Source: Stenotrophomonas sp. BIGb0135
GTDB lineage: Bacteria > Pseudomonadota > Gammaproteobacteria > Xanthomonadales > Xanthomonadaceae
DNA: 64,000 nucleotides
NCBI RefSeq assembly: GCF_024810105.1
Contig: NZ_JANUDX010000001.1
Span: 372,001 to 436,000 of the forward strand
Direction: 5' to 3'
Positions 42,101 through 49,543 of this stretch are shown here, one piece after another. The first letter of the stretch is position 1, and every line of letters begins with the position of its first letter. Below the pieces are notes generated by a model, which made no database searches, was not told where the DNA came from, and was given only the letters and a program-made list of their open reading frames with translations. Both the position numbers and the translations under genes were made by a program.

Positions 42101-43748
42101 CCACCGGCGCCAGCTCATGCCGCGCGTTGGCGCCGATCACCACTTCGCGCGACCCATTGGCATAGGCGCCGTCGCCGACCAGCACCTGGTAGTCCTGCGC
42201 AGCGTTGACCGCCCAGCAATCGACGCTGGCCACCAGCAGGTCCACGCAGGTATTGGACCAGCCCGGGGCCTGGTCGGGCAGCAGCAGGCCGAGCAGCCCG
42301 TTGGGATTGCCATTGTTGATGTTGTAGATGTAGCTGTCGGAGGTCACACCGCCGATCAGGGTCAGGTGCGAACTGCCGCCGGTGGTGGCCCCGCCCAACC
42401 CGTTGAGCAGGGTCCCGGCCGGGGTCAGGTTGACCACCGGCAGGCCCAGCACGTTGGTCACCGAATAGGTCTGCATGACGTTGGCGCTGCTGACGGCCAG
42501 GTTGCCATTGCGCATGTAGCCGTCGCCACCGAGCAGGCCCTGCGCGGTCGGCCCGACCAGACTCGACAACGACCCCACCAGGCCGCCGGTGCCGATGATC
42601 AGTCCCGCATTGGGATCGGTGGGTGCCGGTGCCTTGGGGTGGCCGGGCGGCAGCGACGTGGGCGCCGGAAAGACCACCCCGCCCACGCCACCGACGATGT
42701 TGCCCACGGTGCCGCCGACCCCGCCCACTACGTTGCCCACCGTATTGCTCACCCCGCCCACGACGTTGCCGACGGTGTCGCTCACCCCGCCCACCACATT
42801 GCCCAGCGTGTTGCCCACGCCATTGAGCAGGTCGCCCACGCCGCCCAGCAGGCCACCGGAGGCCGCCGTCGGCGACATCGTCAGCGACGTGGTCTGCATC
42901 AGGCTGGCCCCGGCGTCCACCCGCTTTTCGTTGCGGTCGGCCACCACTGCCGCGTGCGCGAGTGCATCCACGCCCACGCCGCCGGCGACGCCGGAGGCCA
43001 GGGTGGCCTGCACCGCGTCATCGACGCTGGCGGTGACGGTGTCGGTGGCGGTGGCGCCAATCGTCGCGGTGGCCGCGATGCCGGCCTTCGCGCCGCCCGT
43101 TGCGCCGGCACCCGCCTCCAGCGCGGCCTCCGCGCCCGCCTGCAACGTGGCATCCAGCTTCACCGGGGCGGGCACGCTCGCGGCGAGCGTCGCCCGGGTC
43201 GCCACGGCCGCCTTCGGGTGTGCGGCCACGGTCGCGTTCACCGATGTATCGGCGCCCAGTACCGGCGTGCCGGCCAGCGTGACCGTCGCGTTGGCCGCCA
43301 CCGACGCAGCGGTTCCGGGCACGGCCACCTGCCGCGGCAGCGCGGCCTTCAGCGTGCCCCCCACCTGCACCGCAGGCAGGGGCGCCGCCGTGCCGCCAGC
43401 CTTGCCCAGGCCCAGGTTGAGGGACACGTTGGCATCGGCGTTGAGCGCGGGCGAGCTGTCGCGGGCACGCACCACCGCTGCAAGCGCGGCGTCGGCATCC
43501 AGCTTGACCGGCAGCGGTGCGTACTTGGCGGTCAGCGCATCCAGGTCGCTGCGGGTCTGGCTCTCACCGGCCAGCGCCGTTCCGCTGCTCAGGGCCAGGG
43601 CCAGGCCCATGGACAGCAGCGACAGCGGTACCTTCAGGTGCACCACGACCGGGCCGGCCACCAGGCTGCCACGCGAGGTGGCCACTTCGGAAACGACCAC
43701 CAGGGCATTCAGCCGGTGGCTCCAGACCAGTCGAAAGATACGGTTCAT
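39174..43748 (-). CDS. Trimeric autotransporter adhesin (YadA-like)
   Basis: A 1524-residue type Vc adhesin. It starts with an extended signal peptide (MNRIFRLVWSHRLNALVVVS), then an Ala/Val/Thr-rich region (about 60-290) and 11-residue Gly-Val repeats (about 300-355). Head repeats (NSVALG, NSIAIG, GANSTALG) alternate with YadA neck motifs (ATDAVNVRQLQ, occurring many times) along a long stalk. The last about 75 residues form the YadA membrane anchor (ASAGVAAAMAVAGLPQPYEAGRSMAAIAAG... EGGVSVGAGIQW). Three copies build one 12-stranded pore and expose the stalk to bind surfaces. The segment CVDLLVASVDCWAVN holds the only close Cys pair. Its upstream region carries a 21-bp-phased repeat array next to an AraC-family gene, a likely activator. 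Confidence 0.94.
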   Translation of the reverse strand: MNRIFRLVWSHRLNALVVVSEVATSRGSLVAGPVVVHLKVPLSLLSMGLALALSSGTALAGESQTRSDLDALTAKYAPLPVKLDADAALAAVVRARDSSPALNADANVSLNLGLGKAGGTAAPLPAVQVGGTLKAALPRQVAVPGTAASVAANATVTLAGTPVLGADTSVNATVAAHPKAAVATRATLAASVPAPVKLDATLQAGAEAALEAGAGATGGAKAGIAATATIGATATDTVTASVDDAVQATLASGVAGGVGVDALAHAAVVADRNEKRVDAGASLMQTTSLTMSPTAASGGLLGGVGDLLNGVGNTLGNVVGGVSDTVGNVVGGVSNTVGNVVGGVGGTVGNIVGGVGGVVFPAPTSLPPGHPKAPAPTDPNAGLIIGTGGLVGSLSSLVGPTAQGLLGGDGYMRNGNLAVSSANVMQTYSVTNVLGLPVVNLTPAGTLLNGLGGATTGGSSHLTLIGGVTSDSYIYNINNGNPNGLLGLLLPDQAPGWSNTCVDLLVASVDCWAVNAAQDYQVLVGDGAYANGSREVVIGANARHELAPVDANVAFPGAGQNDPNDPTGVPTADYAARMGHSVVVGDSAKGTANGQVLLGAEATSTQANSVALGYRTVANRGAQASYSAYGLTTPQVSAGEVSVGFAGGERQLTNVAAGSAPTDAVNVRQLQGAINQIDALDVFAVTYDDDGAGGADYRRITLGGGTGTTTLANLAPGAIGAGSTEAVNGAQLFSSNQAIVDYFGGLTAFDPATGAWTAPSFAITSVSDGGAIAQGVYDNATDAFSAVDGSLVNLNTQITDIRNGAGSKYLKVNSIGLAAAAAGTDSIAVGSGATATAANAIAVGAGAMADRDGTVSVGAVGNERQVVNVAAGTLATDAVNLGQLQASELGALRYDENPDGSVNYASATLGNGTGTTRLGNLRAGAVTAVSTEAINGAQLFNASQALATHLGGGAAVDANGVLSAPTYTINAVSSTGQVTAGDYRDVGTAFDAVSQSLANVADQTDAVDRLAVKYDVDAGGNATDTVTLGGTGGGAAVALTNLADGSVLAGSRDAVTGNQLFQTNNAIIGYFGGTTSFDPATRIWTAPTFSISSIATDGSVLSNDYSNVTVAFAAVDDSLLNINTRISQIQPGAGSPFVQVNSAKAAASAAGANSIAIGPVASATGSGSTAIGDGADASADNSVALGSGSVASVGAETGYTGAYGAAGGSNSAGEVSVGSTGAERKVTHVADGSDRYDAVNVGQLQNGVSYAIDQSKAYTDTQINNINNGTSGMFQVNNTNNLAAPAATGANAAAGGVGSSAAGANSTALGNGASAQGTNTVALGAGSVATRDNTVSVGSAGAERQITNVGDGSAATDAVNVRQLQASQQGTIRYDTTVNGSTNLNSVTLGSTSTGPTTVRNVAAGTAGTDAVNVDQLRAGMNQSLDWSKAYTDERFDSFDRNLRRTDDRASAGVAAAMAVAGLPQPYEAGRSMAAIAAGSYNGESGVALGISGVSEGGRWIYKVAGTTNSRGEGGVSVGAGIQW
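42685..42830 (-). repeat. 33-bp tandem repeat coding an 11-residue Gly-Val motif
   Basis: Near-identical 33-bp units encode GNVVGGVSDTV, GNVVGGVSNTV, GNVVGGVGGTV and GNIVGGVGGVV, four to five copies. In-frame copy change would alter the adhesin neck length. It lies between the disordered N-terminal region and the head repeats. Confidence 0.83.
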
Positions 43749-43847
43749 CAGGTATTCCCCCGTGTACGGACGATGTGGACTGCATCAGCCATGCCTCTCG
43801 GCACTTGGATGTCATTACAGTCGCCACGTCATCTGCGGGGCACTTCA

Positions 43848-43931
43848 TTCCGGCAGCGCATGCGTGCGTTCCGGCAATACAGGGACGATAACCGGCAGCG
43901 GCATGCGCAATTCCGGCAGATTGCCGGAAAC
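43848..43931. promoter_or_regulatory. Four-copy 21-bp-phased CCGGCA array upstream of the YadA-type adhesin
   Basis: TTCCGGCA at 43848, 43869 and 43911 and AACCGGCA at 43890 recur at exact 21-bp steps. The last unit also has the inverted copy TGCCGGAA at 43922-43929, forming TTCCGGCA-GAT-TGCCGGAA. The array lies 100-183 bp upstream of the adhesin ATG and 42 bp past the AraC stop. Direct repeats 21 bp apart are classic for AraC-type activators. A weak -10-like TGTAAT (minus strand) lies nearer the gene. Operator role is inferred. Confidence 0.62.
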
Positions 43932-43972
43932 GTGCATGGCACCTGGAGGGGGGCGGCGCCTGCCGCGAACGA

Positions 43973-44965
43973 TCAGGCCGGGCTGCCGATCTGGGCCGGC
44001 GCGCGCATCAGCGTGTCGCGCGGCAGCTCGCCGAATACACGACGGTAATTGTCGGCAAAACGGGACAGGTCCCAGAGCCCACAGCTGAGCGCGACGGCCT
44101 TGACCGACTTGCGGCTGGAGTCGGCCATCGACAGCCCGCGACAAGCCGCGCACAACCGCAACATCGACAGGTAACGGTTGGGCGAGGTGCCGAACAGGTC
44201 TTCGAAGGCGTAGCGCAGCGCACGCTCGCTGACCCCGGCGGCGTCGCAGATCTCGTGCATGTAGATATAACGCCGCAGATTGAGCCGCATGAAATTCTCG
44301 GCGCGCTGCGCGATCAGGTAATGGGCGCGGCGTGCGCGCGAGTTGGACGGCCGGTCCTCGCTCCCCGCACCCAGCAATGCCTGGATATGGTCGTGCAGCA
44401 CCGTTTCCACGGCATCGGCGGCGAGCGCGCCGTCCGCCGCGGACAACTGCGCATGCAGCGCTTCGTAACGCTGCAGCAGGCGCGCCTGGCCCCCGCTGGC
44501 CTCGCTGTTGAACAGCGACAACGCCTGCCCCGAGGGCAGCGTATTGCGCAGGCTCAGTTCGGTCAGCTTGCGCTGGACGCGCTGCATCGGCGCCAGCAGC
44601 ATGCTCAGCCGGGTGCCCGCGCTCAGGGCGAACTCGCTGATGCCCTCGGGAAGGACGGTCACCGCCATCCCCGCGCTGAGCGGAATGCCATGGCACCAGC
44701 TGCGCCCCTCGTCGGTGGCATGGATGAAGCCAAGCAGGCACCAGTCCTGCGGCAGCATGAAGCGACCGCGGAAGTGGAACCCGCAGTGCGCGGTGCAGAA
44801 CAGGGCTTCGTCGTGGACGCGCGAATGCAAGGTCGCGCGCGGACCGTTGCCATCGAGCAGCACCATTTCCAGGTCGCAGACACGCAGCACGCCGCTCAGC
44901 GTGGCCAGGTCGTAGGACCGGAACACGCCGTCGCCGCCATTGTCGCCCACTACACCATCTACCAT
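43973..44965 (-). CDS. AraC-family transcriptional regulator next to the adhesin
   Basis: About 330 residues. The C-terminal AraC domain has HEICDAAGVSERALRYAFEDLFGTSPNRYLSMLRL and a second helix-turn-helix SVKAVALSCGLWDLSRFADNYRRVFGELPRDTL. The N-terminal region is an effector domain of the AraC_binding_2 / EutR-like type with several Cys (CTAHCGFHF, WCLLGF). I chose the ATG at 44965 (AAGGGGG ten bases upstream); the frame remains open to an ATG at 45088. It lies between the adhesin and the Tad pilus locus and is transcribed toward the adhesin, with the 21-bp-phased array in between. It is the natural candidate to control the adhesin, and possibly the divergent pilus genes. Confidence 0.88.
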   Translation of the reverse strand: MVDGVVGDNGGDGVFRSYDLATLSGVLRVCDLEMVLLDGNGPRATLHSRVHDEALFCTAHCGFHFRGRFMLPQDWCLLGFIHATDEGRSWCHGIPLSAGMAVTVLPEGISEFALSAGTRLSMLLAPMQRVQRKLTELSLRNTLPSGQALSLFNSEASGGQARLLQRYEALHAQLSAADGALAADAVETVLHDHIQALLGAGSEDRPSNSRARRAHYLIAQRAENFMRLNLRRYIYMHEICDAAGVSERALRYAFEDLFGTSPNRYLSMLRLCAACRGLSMADSSRKSVKAVALSCGLWDLSRFADNYRRVFGELPRDTLMRAPAQIGSPA

Positions 44966-45751
44966 GACAGTGATGCCCCCTTGCGCCTGGATGCGCGCGA
45001 CGCCGCTCAAGCCGGCCGCGCCCGTCTCTTCCTGTATGCACTCGGCGAATGCGCTGCATAAACCCGCCACCGGCCGCCAGCGCAGCAACGGAAAACCCTG
45101 AATACCCTGACTGCATATTGCGCGCGGGTCGCCGCCCGCTTATCGATGCGCATTTTCGGCAAGTATGCATGAACTCGCCGGAAGGTAAACCCACCCACCT
45201 CGCGGGCACTGCAGGTGAAGAAATTCCTTTGAAAACAACTTGGAACGGTCTAAATACAGCGTCAAAAACCCGTCGTCACGACGCCATCACGTTATAAACA
45301 CATCTCTTTCACTTTATAAACATTAAATGGTGCTCATCGCTCATGCGGAGATAACGGGCGGATTGCGGCGATTAAAGTCGGACCCGACGCCGCCGATGAT
45401 TGATTTGGATTCTGTTGATGACGCCGGACTTTCCGGCAGGCACGCATCCCGGCAGTTCCATGGCGGAAACCGGGTTTGCACGACAGGGGGATGCAATGCA
45501 GATGCTCAGGGATGTCACGCTGTTCCCGACCCGACCGGCGCAGGCGATCACGCCGCGCGGTCCGACGCTGCCTGCCCCGCCCTTCCCGCACACGGTCCGC
45601 CTGGCAATACCCAGGTAGGCCTGCGGCCGCAGGTGCGGCCGTACCCTGCGCACGGAGCGCGCAGGTCACAGGATGGATCCGGCGGAGCCGGATATCCCCC
45701 ATCCATACGCAGGCAGTTCAATCCATTGACTGGAACAGGGAGTAGACCGTC
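44966..45751. other. Long non-coding divergent region with an AT-rich patch
   Basis: No convincing gene is present: the open frames here lack ribosome sites and have shadow-like composition. From about 45210 to 45430 the sequence is far more AT-rich than anything else in the window. It contains a 14-bp direct repeat (45287-45322) and probably the promoters for the AraC gene (minus) and the flp gene (plus). A 14-bp perfect palindrome CCTGCGGCCGCAGG lies at 45620-45633. The last 100 nt form the flp leader. Confidence 0.7.
45287..45322. repeat. 14-bp direct repeat in the AT-rich araC-flp gap
   Basis: TCACGTTATAAACA (45287-45300) and TCACTTTATAAACA (45309-45322) are identical at 13 of 14 positions and start 22 bp apart. 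They are the most AT-rich motifs in the window. Direct repeats two helical turns apart suggest an operator, possibly for the neighbouring AraC protein, or duplicated promoter elements. Confidence 0.6.
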
Positions 45752-45955
45752 ATGAAAGCCTCCATCCGCACCTTCCTTGCCGAAGAAGACGGCGTCACCG
45801 CGCTCGAGTACGGCATCCTCGCCGCCGTGATCGCCGGCGTGTTGGTCGTCGCCGCCCGCACCGGCCTGACCGACATGTTCGACACGCTCTTCAGCAAGCT
45901 CAAGACGCTTGTCGAAAGCGCCAGCGGCGGCGCGCCGAGCACCCCGACCACCTGA
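45752..45955 (+). CDS. flp: Flp-type pilin
   Basis: This 67-residue pilin precursor has a short charged leader (MKASIRTFLAEEDG) ending in Gly, the processing site, followed by VTALEYGILAAVIAGVLVVAAR, with Glu and Tyr in the conserved EY positions of the Flp motif. The mature form is about 53 residues and polymerises into bundled adhesive pili. It opens the Tad locus and is made in large amounts in relatives, so the 105-nt gap behind it may hold a transcript-processing or attenuating structure, though I saw no strong hairpin. GGAG precedes the ATG. Confidence 0.93.
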   Translation: MKASIRTFLAEEDGVTALEYGILAAVIAGVLVVAARTGLTDMFDTLFSKLKTLVESASGGAPSTPTT

Positions 45956-46060
45956 TCCAAAGCGCACTGCCCGAAGGCTGCGCCCGCAGGCCACCCTGCG
46001 GCGTCGCCAACGGCATGCCTTGCCCCTCGGTTCGGTGCGCCATCATGGAGGAACCATCGG

Positions 46061-46603
46061 ATGTCACTGCTGCCGGTATTGGCCGTGCTGCTCAGCGCCC
46101 AGGTCGCCACCAGCGACCTGTACGCGCGGCGCGTGTCCAATCGGTGGCTGCTGTGCGCGGCGGTCCTGGCAACGGGCGCGCTGCTGTGGTCATGGATGAC
46201 CGGTGCCGCCTTCCCCGGCATGCATCTGCTCGGCCTGCTGCTCGGGCTGCTGTCGCTGCTGCCGTTCTATGCGATCGGCTGGATGGGCGCGGGCGATGTG
46301 AAGTACTTCGCCGTGCTGGGGCTGCTGCTCGGGGCATCGGCACTGCTGCCGATCTGGATCGTGGCGAGCCTGCTTGCCGGCCTGCATGCGACGGTCGTCG
46401 TCCTCGCGCCCGGCCTGCGCGCCAGCCTGCCACTGCGTGCGCAGCTGCTGCAGGCACGCGTGCGCGAGCACTGGCAGACAGGCCCCGCCGCCCAGCGCCT
46501 GCAGGCCCTGCGCCAGGGCCGGACGGGCATTCCCTACGCGGCCTACCTGGCCGCCGCCACGCTGGGCTACCTGTTCTGGCAGGGCCAGGGAGCGGCTCCA
46601 TGA
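46061..46603 (+). CDS. cpaA: Prepilin peptidase of the A24 family (TadV/CpaA)
   Basis: This 180-residue inner-membrane aspartic protease cleaves the Flp leader and likely TadE-type pseudopilins. Six hydrophobic helices are visible. The two catalytic aspartates are in ATSDLYARRVSNRW and GAGDVKYFAVLG (GxGDxK). It lacks the methyltransferase domain of PilD, as TadV/CpaA proteins do. GGAGG is upstream of the ATG. Its stop overlaps the next gene's start by ATGA. Confidence 0.92.
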   Translation: MSLLPVLAVLLSAQVATSDLYARRVSNRWLLCAAVLATGALLWSWMTGAAFPGMHLLGLLLGLLSLLPFYAIGWMGAGDVKYFAVLGLLLGASALLPIWIVASLLAGLHATVVVLAPGLRASLPLRAQLLQARVREHWQTGPAAQRLQALRQGRTGIPYAAYLAAATLGYLFWQGQGAAP

Positions 46604-47076
46604 AGGCTGCCCTCCTCGCCCGTCGCCAACGCGGCGTGGCCACCCTTGAATTCGCCTTCATGCTGATCATCGGGGTGGTGCCGCTGCTGCTGCTCACCTA
46701 CACCGGCGTGATGATCATGGCCGCCCAGCAGACCCTGTCGCTGGCCTCGGCCGAGGGCGCACGCGCGTCGCTGCGCTATGCCAGTCCCAACGACCGCCGC
46801 GTCGCGGCCTGCCAGGCCGCGCAGCGCTCGATGCAATGGCTGCTCAACTTCGCCGGCCAGCAGGCCAACTGCAACAACGCCGCCGCGCCGCCGATCGTGG
46901 TGTCGGCACCGGCCCCGTGCGTGGGCCTGGCCAGCGCGCAATGCATGCAGGTGTCGGTGAGTTATGACTACAGCAGCAAGCCGTTCCTGCCCGGTACCGG
47001 GCGCATGTACGGGTGGCTGATGACCCAGCCGATCCGCAGTACCGCCGTGGCCCAGCTCGACCTGGGTACGCCCTGA
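46600..47076 (+). CDS. tadE: TadE-type pseudopilin
   Basis: This 158-residue protein starts MKAALLARRQRGVATLEFAF, a TadE-like leader with the EF motif after the GV cleavage region, followed by one hydrophobic helix (MLIIGVVPLLLLTYTGVMIMAA). The C-terminal domain is periplasmic with four cysteines (VAACQAAQ, ANCNNAA, APCVGLA, AQCMQVS) that probably pair. TadE is a minor pilin needed for Flp pilus assembly. Start ATG 46600 overlaps the peptidase stop by four bases; the open frame runs further upstream without support. Confidence 0.9.
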   Translation: MKAALLARRQRGVATLEFAFMLIIGVVPLLLLTYTGVMIMAAQQTLSLASAEGARASLRYASPNDRRVAACQAAQRSMQWLLNFAGQQANCNNAAAPPIVVSAPAPCVGLASAQCMQVSVSYDYSSKPFLPGTGRMYGWLMTQPIRSTAVAQLDLGTP

Positions 47077-47107
47077 TGCGCGGCGCACCCTTCCCGGAGG
47101 CAGTTGC

Positions 47108-48148
47108 ATGCTCAAGCTGACCCGCATCGCCGCAGTGGCAATGATCGCCCTGGCCCTGCTGCTGGCCGTGGTCGCGTTCCTGGTCAGCCGGCGCACGCCG
47201 AACACGGCGGCGGCATCCTCGCCGACCGTGGCCGGCCAGCCGCAGCAGTGGCCCGTTGTCGAGGCCGCCACCCTGTTGCCCGCCGGGCGTCCGATCAGCG
47301 CCGCCGACCTGCGCATCGGCGCCGCGCCGCAGGCCCCCACAGGCGGCTATGCCAACATCGCCGCCGCCAACGGCGCGGTCCCCGTGCACGACATCCCGGC
47401 GGGCACCGCGTTGAACAGCGCCCTGATGGCGCAGGGCTATGCGCTGCGCCTCAACCCGGGCGAACGCGCGCTTGCCGTGCCGGTGGATGAGCTGGTGGCC
47501 GCCGGCAACCGCATCCTGCCGGGCGACTACGTCGATGTGTTCCTCAACCTGCGTGCGCCCCCGGGGATGAACACCGATGGCCAGGCCCAAGCGCGCCTGC
47601 TGCTGTCGCGGCTGCGCGTGCTCAGCTACGGCGCCGCCGATGCGGCACCGGGGCAACCGGTGGCCACCGGTGCGGACGGCCCCACTGCCGCCGCCGGTAA
47701 CGACAGCCGGGCCCAGGATATCCAGGGCGGTGCGTCGAGCAGCGCCAGTAGCAGCACCAGCACCAATGCACCGATCCGCAGTGCGGTGCTGGCGGTGCCG
47801 GTGGCCGACGCCAACCGCCTGCTGCTCGGCGCGCAACAAGGTCGCTTGTTCCTGGCCCTGCGCAATCCGGCCGATGTCGGCCAGCCGGACCAGAGCCTGT
47901 TCGCCCCGCCCGCCAGCGTGCTCGACCCGCGCCGCGAACTCAGCCCCGAACAACGCCTCGCCCTGGCCTCGCCCGAGAACGACGCCTACGCCGGCCTGGA
48001 CAGCGATGCCCTGGCCGGTCGCAGCAGCGCCCGCGCCCCGCGTGCGGCGGCGCCGCCACGCGCCAGCGCACCGCGCACCGCCCCACGGCTCGATCGCGGT
48101 GTCGAGATCATCCGCGGCGATGTTTCCTCCCACAGCGGCTCTCCGTGA
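47108..48148 (+). CDS. cpaB: Flp pilus assembly protein CpaB/RcpC
   Basis: This 346-residue protein has an N-terminal membrane anchor (IAAVAMIALALLLAVVAFLVSRR). A SAF/RcpC-type domain includes VVEAATLLPAGRPISAADLRIG, AVPVHDIPAGTALNSALMAQG and ALRLNPGERALAVPVDELVAAGNRILPGDYVDVFLNL. It works with the secretin in the periplasm as an assembly or stabilising factor. The C-terminal about 60 residues are Ala/Pro/Arg-rich and probably disordered. GGAGG precedes the ATG. Confidence 0.92.
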   Translation: MLKLTRIAAVAMIALALLLAVVAFLVSRRTPNTAAASSPTVAGQPQQWPVVEAATLLPAGRPISAADLRIGAAPQAPTGGYANIAAANGAVPVHDIPAGTALNSALMAQGYALRLNPGERALAVPVDELVAAGNRILPGDYVDVFLNLRAPPGMNTDGQAQARLLLSRLRVLSYGAADAAPGQPVATGADGPTAAAGNDSRAQDIQGGASSSASSSTSTNAPIRSAVLAVPVADANRLLLGAQQGRLFLALRNPADVGQPDQSLFAPPASVLDPRRELSPEQRLALASPENDAYAGLDSDALAGRSSARAPRAAAPPRASAPRTAPRLDRGVEIIRGDVSSHSGSP

Positions 48149-48151
48149 GCC

Positions 48152-49519
48152 ATGCCGAGACCCTCCATGACGCCACGCCCCGCCCGCCTGCACCGTCCCA
48201 CGCACCGCTGGTCCACGCGCCTGCTGCTGGCGCTGGTGCTCGGGGGCAGCCCGGTGCTGGGCATGGCCAATGCCGATGTGGTCCTGCAGACGCGCGAACA
48301 ACGCCCGTGGACGCTGCCGGCCGACCTCGAGCGGGTCGCCATCGCCGACCCCAGCGTGGCCGACGTGGTGATGCTGCGCGGTCCGCGCCAGGCACTGCTG
48401 GTGGGCAAGGCACCGGGCACCACCACGCTGCTGGTCTGGCGCCGCCAGCAGAGCGAGCCGCAACGGATGCAGATCGACGTGCGCAGCGCGGTCCAGGGGG
48501 CGCTGCCACCGTCGGAGGGCCTGCAGGTCACCCTGCAGGACGGTCAGGGCCTGCTGCAAGGGAGTGCGGCAGGCCTGCTGGACCATGAGCAGAGCCGCAA
48601 GGCCGCCAGCATGGCGCTGGGCAAGGACGGCCAGCTCGCCGATGTCTCCACCATCGCCAGCGGCGGCGTGGTGCAGGTGGACGTGAAGGTGGTGGAGTTC
48701 AACAAGTCGGTACTGCGCCAGATCGGCATGAGCTTCGCCAACCAGAACAACGGCTTCTTCTACGGGATCACCCGCCCGGGCGGCACCCTGCCCGGCGTGG
48801 CGCCGATCGGCACCGACCCCGACGTCCCGGTGGTCAACAACCCGCTGTCATCCGCGTTCGGGCTGGTGTTCAAGTCACTCACCCACGGCTGGGATGCCAA
48901 CATCGACCTGCTGCAGAGCAACGGCATGGCGCGCGTATTGGCCGAGCCCACGCTGGTGGCGCTGTCCGGGCAGAGCGCCAGCTTCCTGGCCGGCGGCGAG
49001 CTGCCGATCCTCGAGCCGCAGGGGCTGGGCACCACCACCATCACTTTCAAGCCGTTCGGCATCGGCCTGACCGTCACCCCGACGGTGCTCGGCCCGGACC
49101 GGATCGCGCTGAAGGTCGCCCCGGAGGCGAGCGACCTCAATTACGCCGCCGGCATCTCCTACAACGGCGTGCAGATTCCCTCGATCACCACCCGCCGTGC
49201 CGACACCACCGTCGAGCTGGGCGATGGCGAAACGTTCGTGATCGGCGGGCTGGTCAGCAACACGGTCAGCTCCAGCGTCGACAAGATCCCGCTGCTGGGC
49301 GACCTGCCGATCATCGGGTCGTTCTTCCGCAGCCTCAACTACAAACGCGAGGAAAAGGAACTGGTGATCATCGTGACCCCGCGCCTGGTGCAACCGCTGG
49401 CGCGCGACACCGTGGTGCCGCTGCCCGGCGACCGCGAGGTCAAGCCGAACCTGCCGGTCTGGGGTGCGTGGCTGCTCAGCCCGGCATCGTCGGACCAGCT
49501 GCCCGGCTTCTCGCGCTGA
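48152..49519 (+). CDS. cpaC: Tad secretin CpaC/RcpA
   Basis: This 455-residue outer-membrane secretin has a signal peptide (RLLLALVLGGSPVLGMANA), an N-terminal pilus/flagellar secretin domain (EQRPWTLPADLERVAIADPSVADVVML, LLVGKAPGTTTLLVW) and the secretin core (VQVDVKVVEFNKSVLRQIG, GMARVLAEPTLVALSGQSASFLAGGELPI, VVTLGDGETFVIGGLVS-type VELGDGETFVIGGL, ELVIIVTPRLVQPL). The ring provides the pore for Flp pili. It starts three bases after the cpaB stop; an ATG five codons in (48167) is an alternative. Confidence 0.93.
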   Translation: MPRPSMTPRPARLHRPTHRWSTRLLLALVLGGSPVLGMANADVVLQTREQRPWTLPADLERVAIADPSVADVVMLRGPRQALLVGKAPGTTTLLVWRRQQSEPQRMQIDVRSAVQGALPPSEGLQVTLQDGQGLLQGSAAGLLDHEQSRKAASMALGKDGQLADVSTIASGGVVQVDVKVVEFNKSVLRQIGMSFANQNNGFFYGITRPGGTLPGVAPIGTDPDVPVVNNPLSSAFGLVFKSLTHGWDANIDLLQSNGMARVLAEPTLVALSGQSASFLAGGELPILEPQGLGTTTITFKPFGIGLTVTPTVLGPDRIALKVAPEASDLNYAAGISYNGVQIPSITTRRADTTVELGDGETFVIGGLVSNTVSSSVDKIPLLGDLPIIGSFFRSLNYKREEKELVIIVTPRLVQPLARDTVVPLPGDREVKPNLPVWGAWLLSPASSDQLPGFSR

Positions 49520-49543
49520 GCCGATGCCAGGAGCCCCTTCCCC

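Noticed and set aside
38787..44048. A 1753-codon open frame on the strand opposite the YadA-type adhesin
   Set aside because: It is a shadow of the repetitive GC-rich adhesin gene: composition is biased, there is no start context and no family resemblance.
45620..45633. 14-bp perfect palindrome CCTGCGGCCGCAGG in the flp leader
   Set aside because: GC-rich palindromes are frequent in such DNA; there is no second copy or phasing, so no role is proposed.
45327..45755. Open frame of 142 codons between the AraC and flp genes
   Set aside because: No ribosome site and low-order composition; it ends inside the flp start. Treated as non-coding leader.
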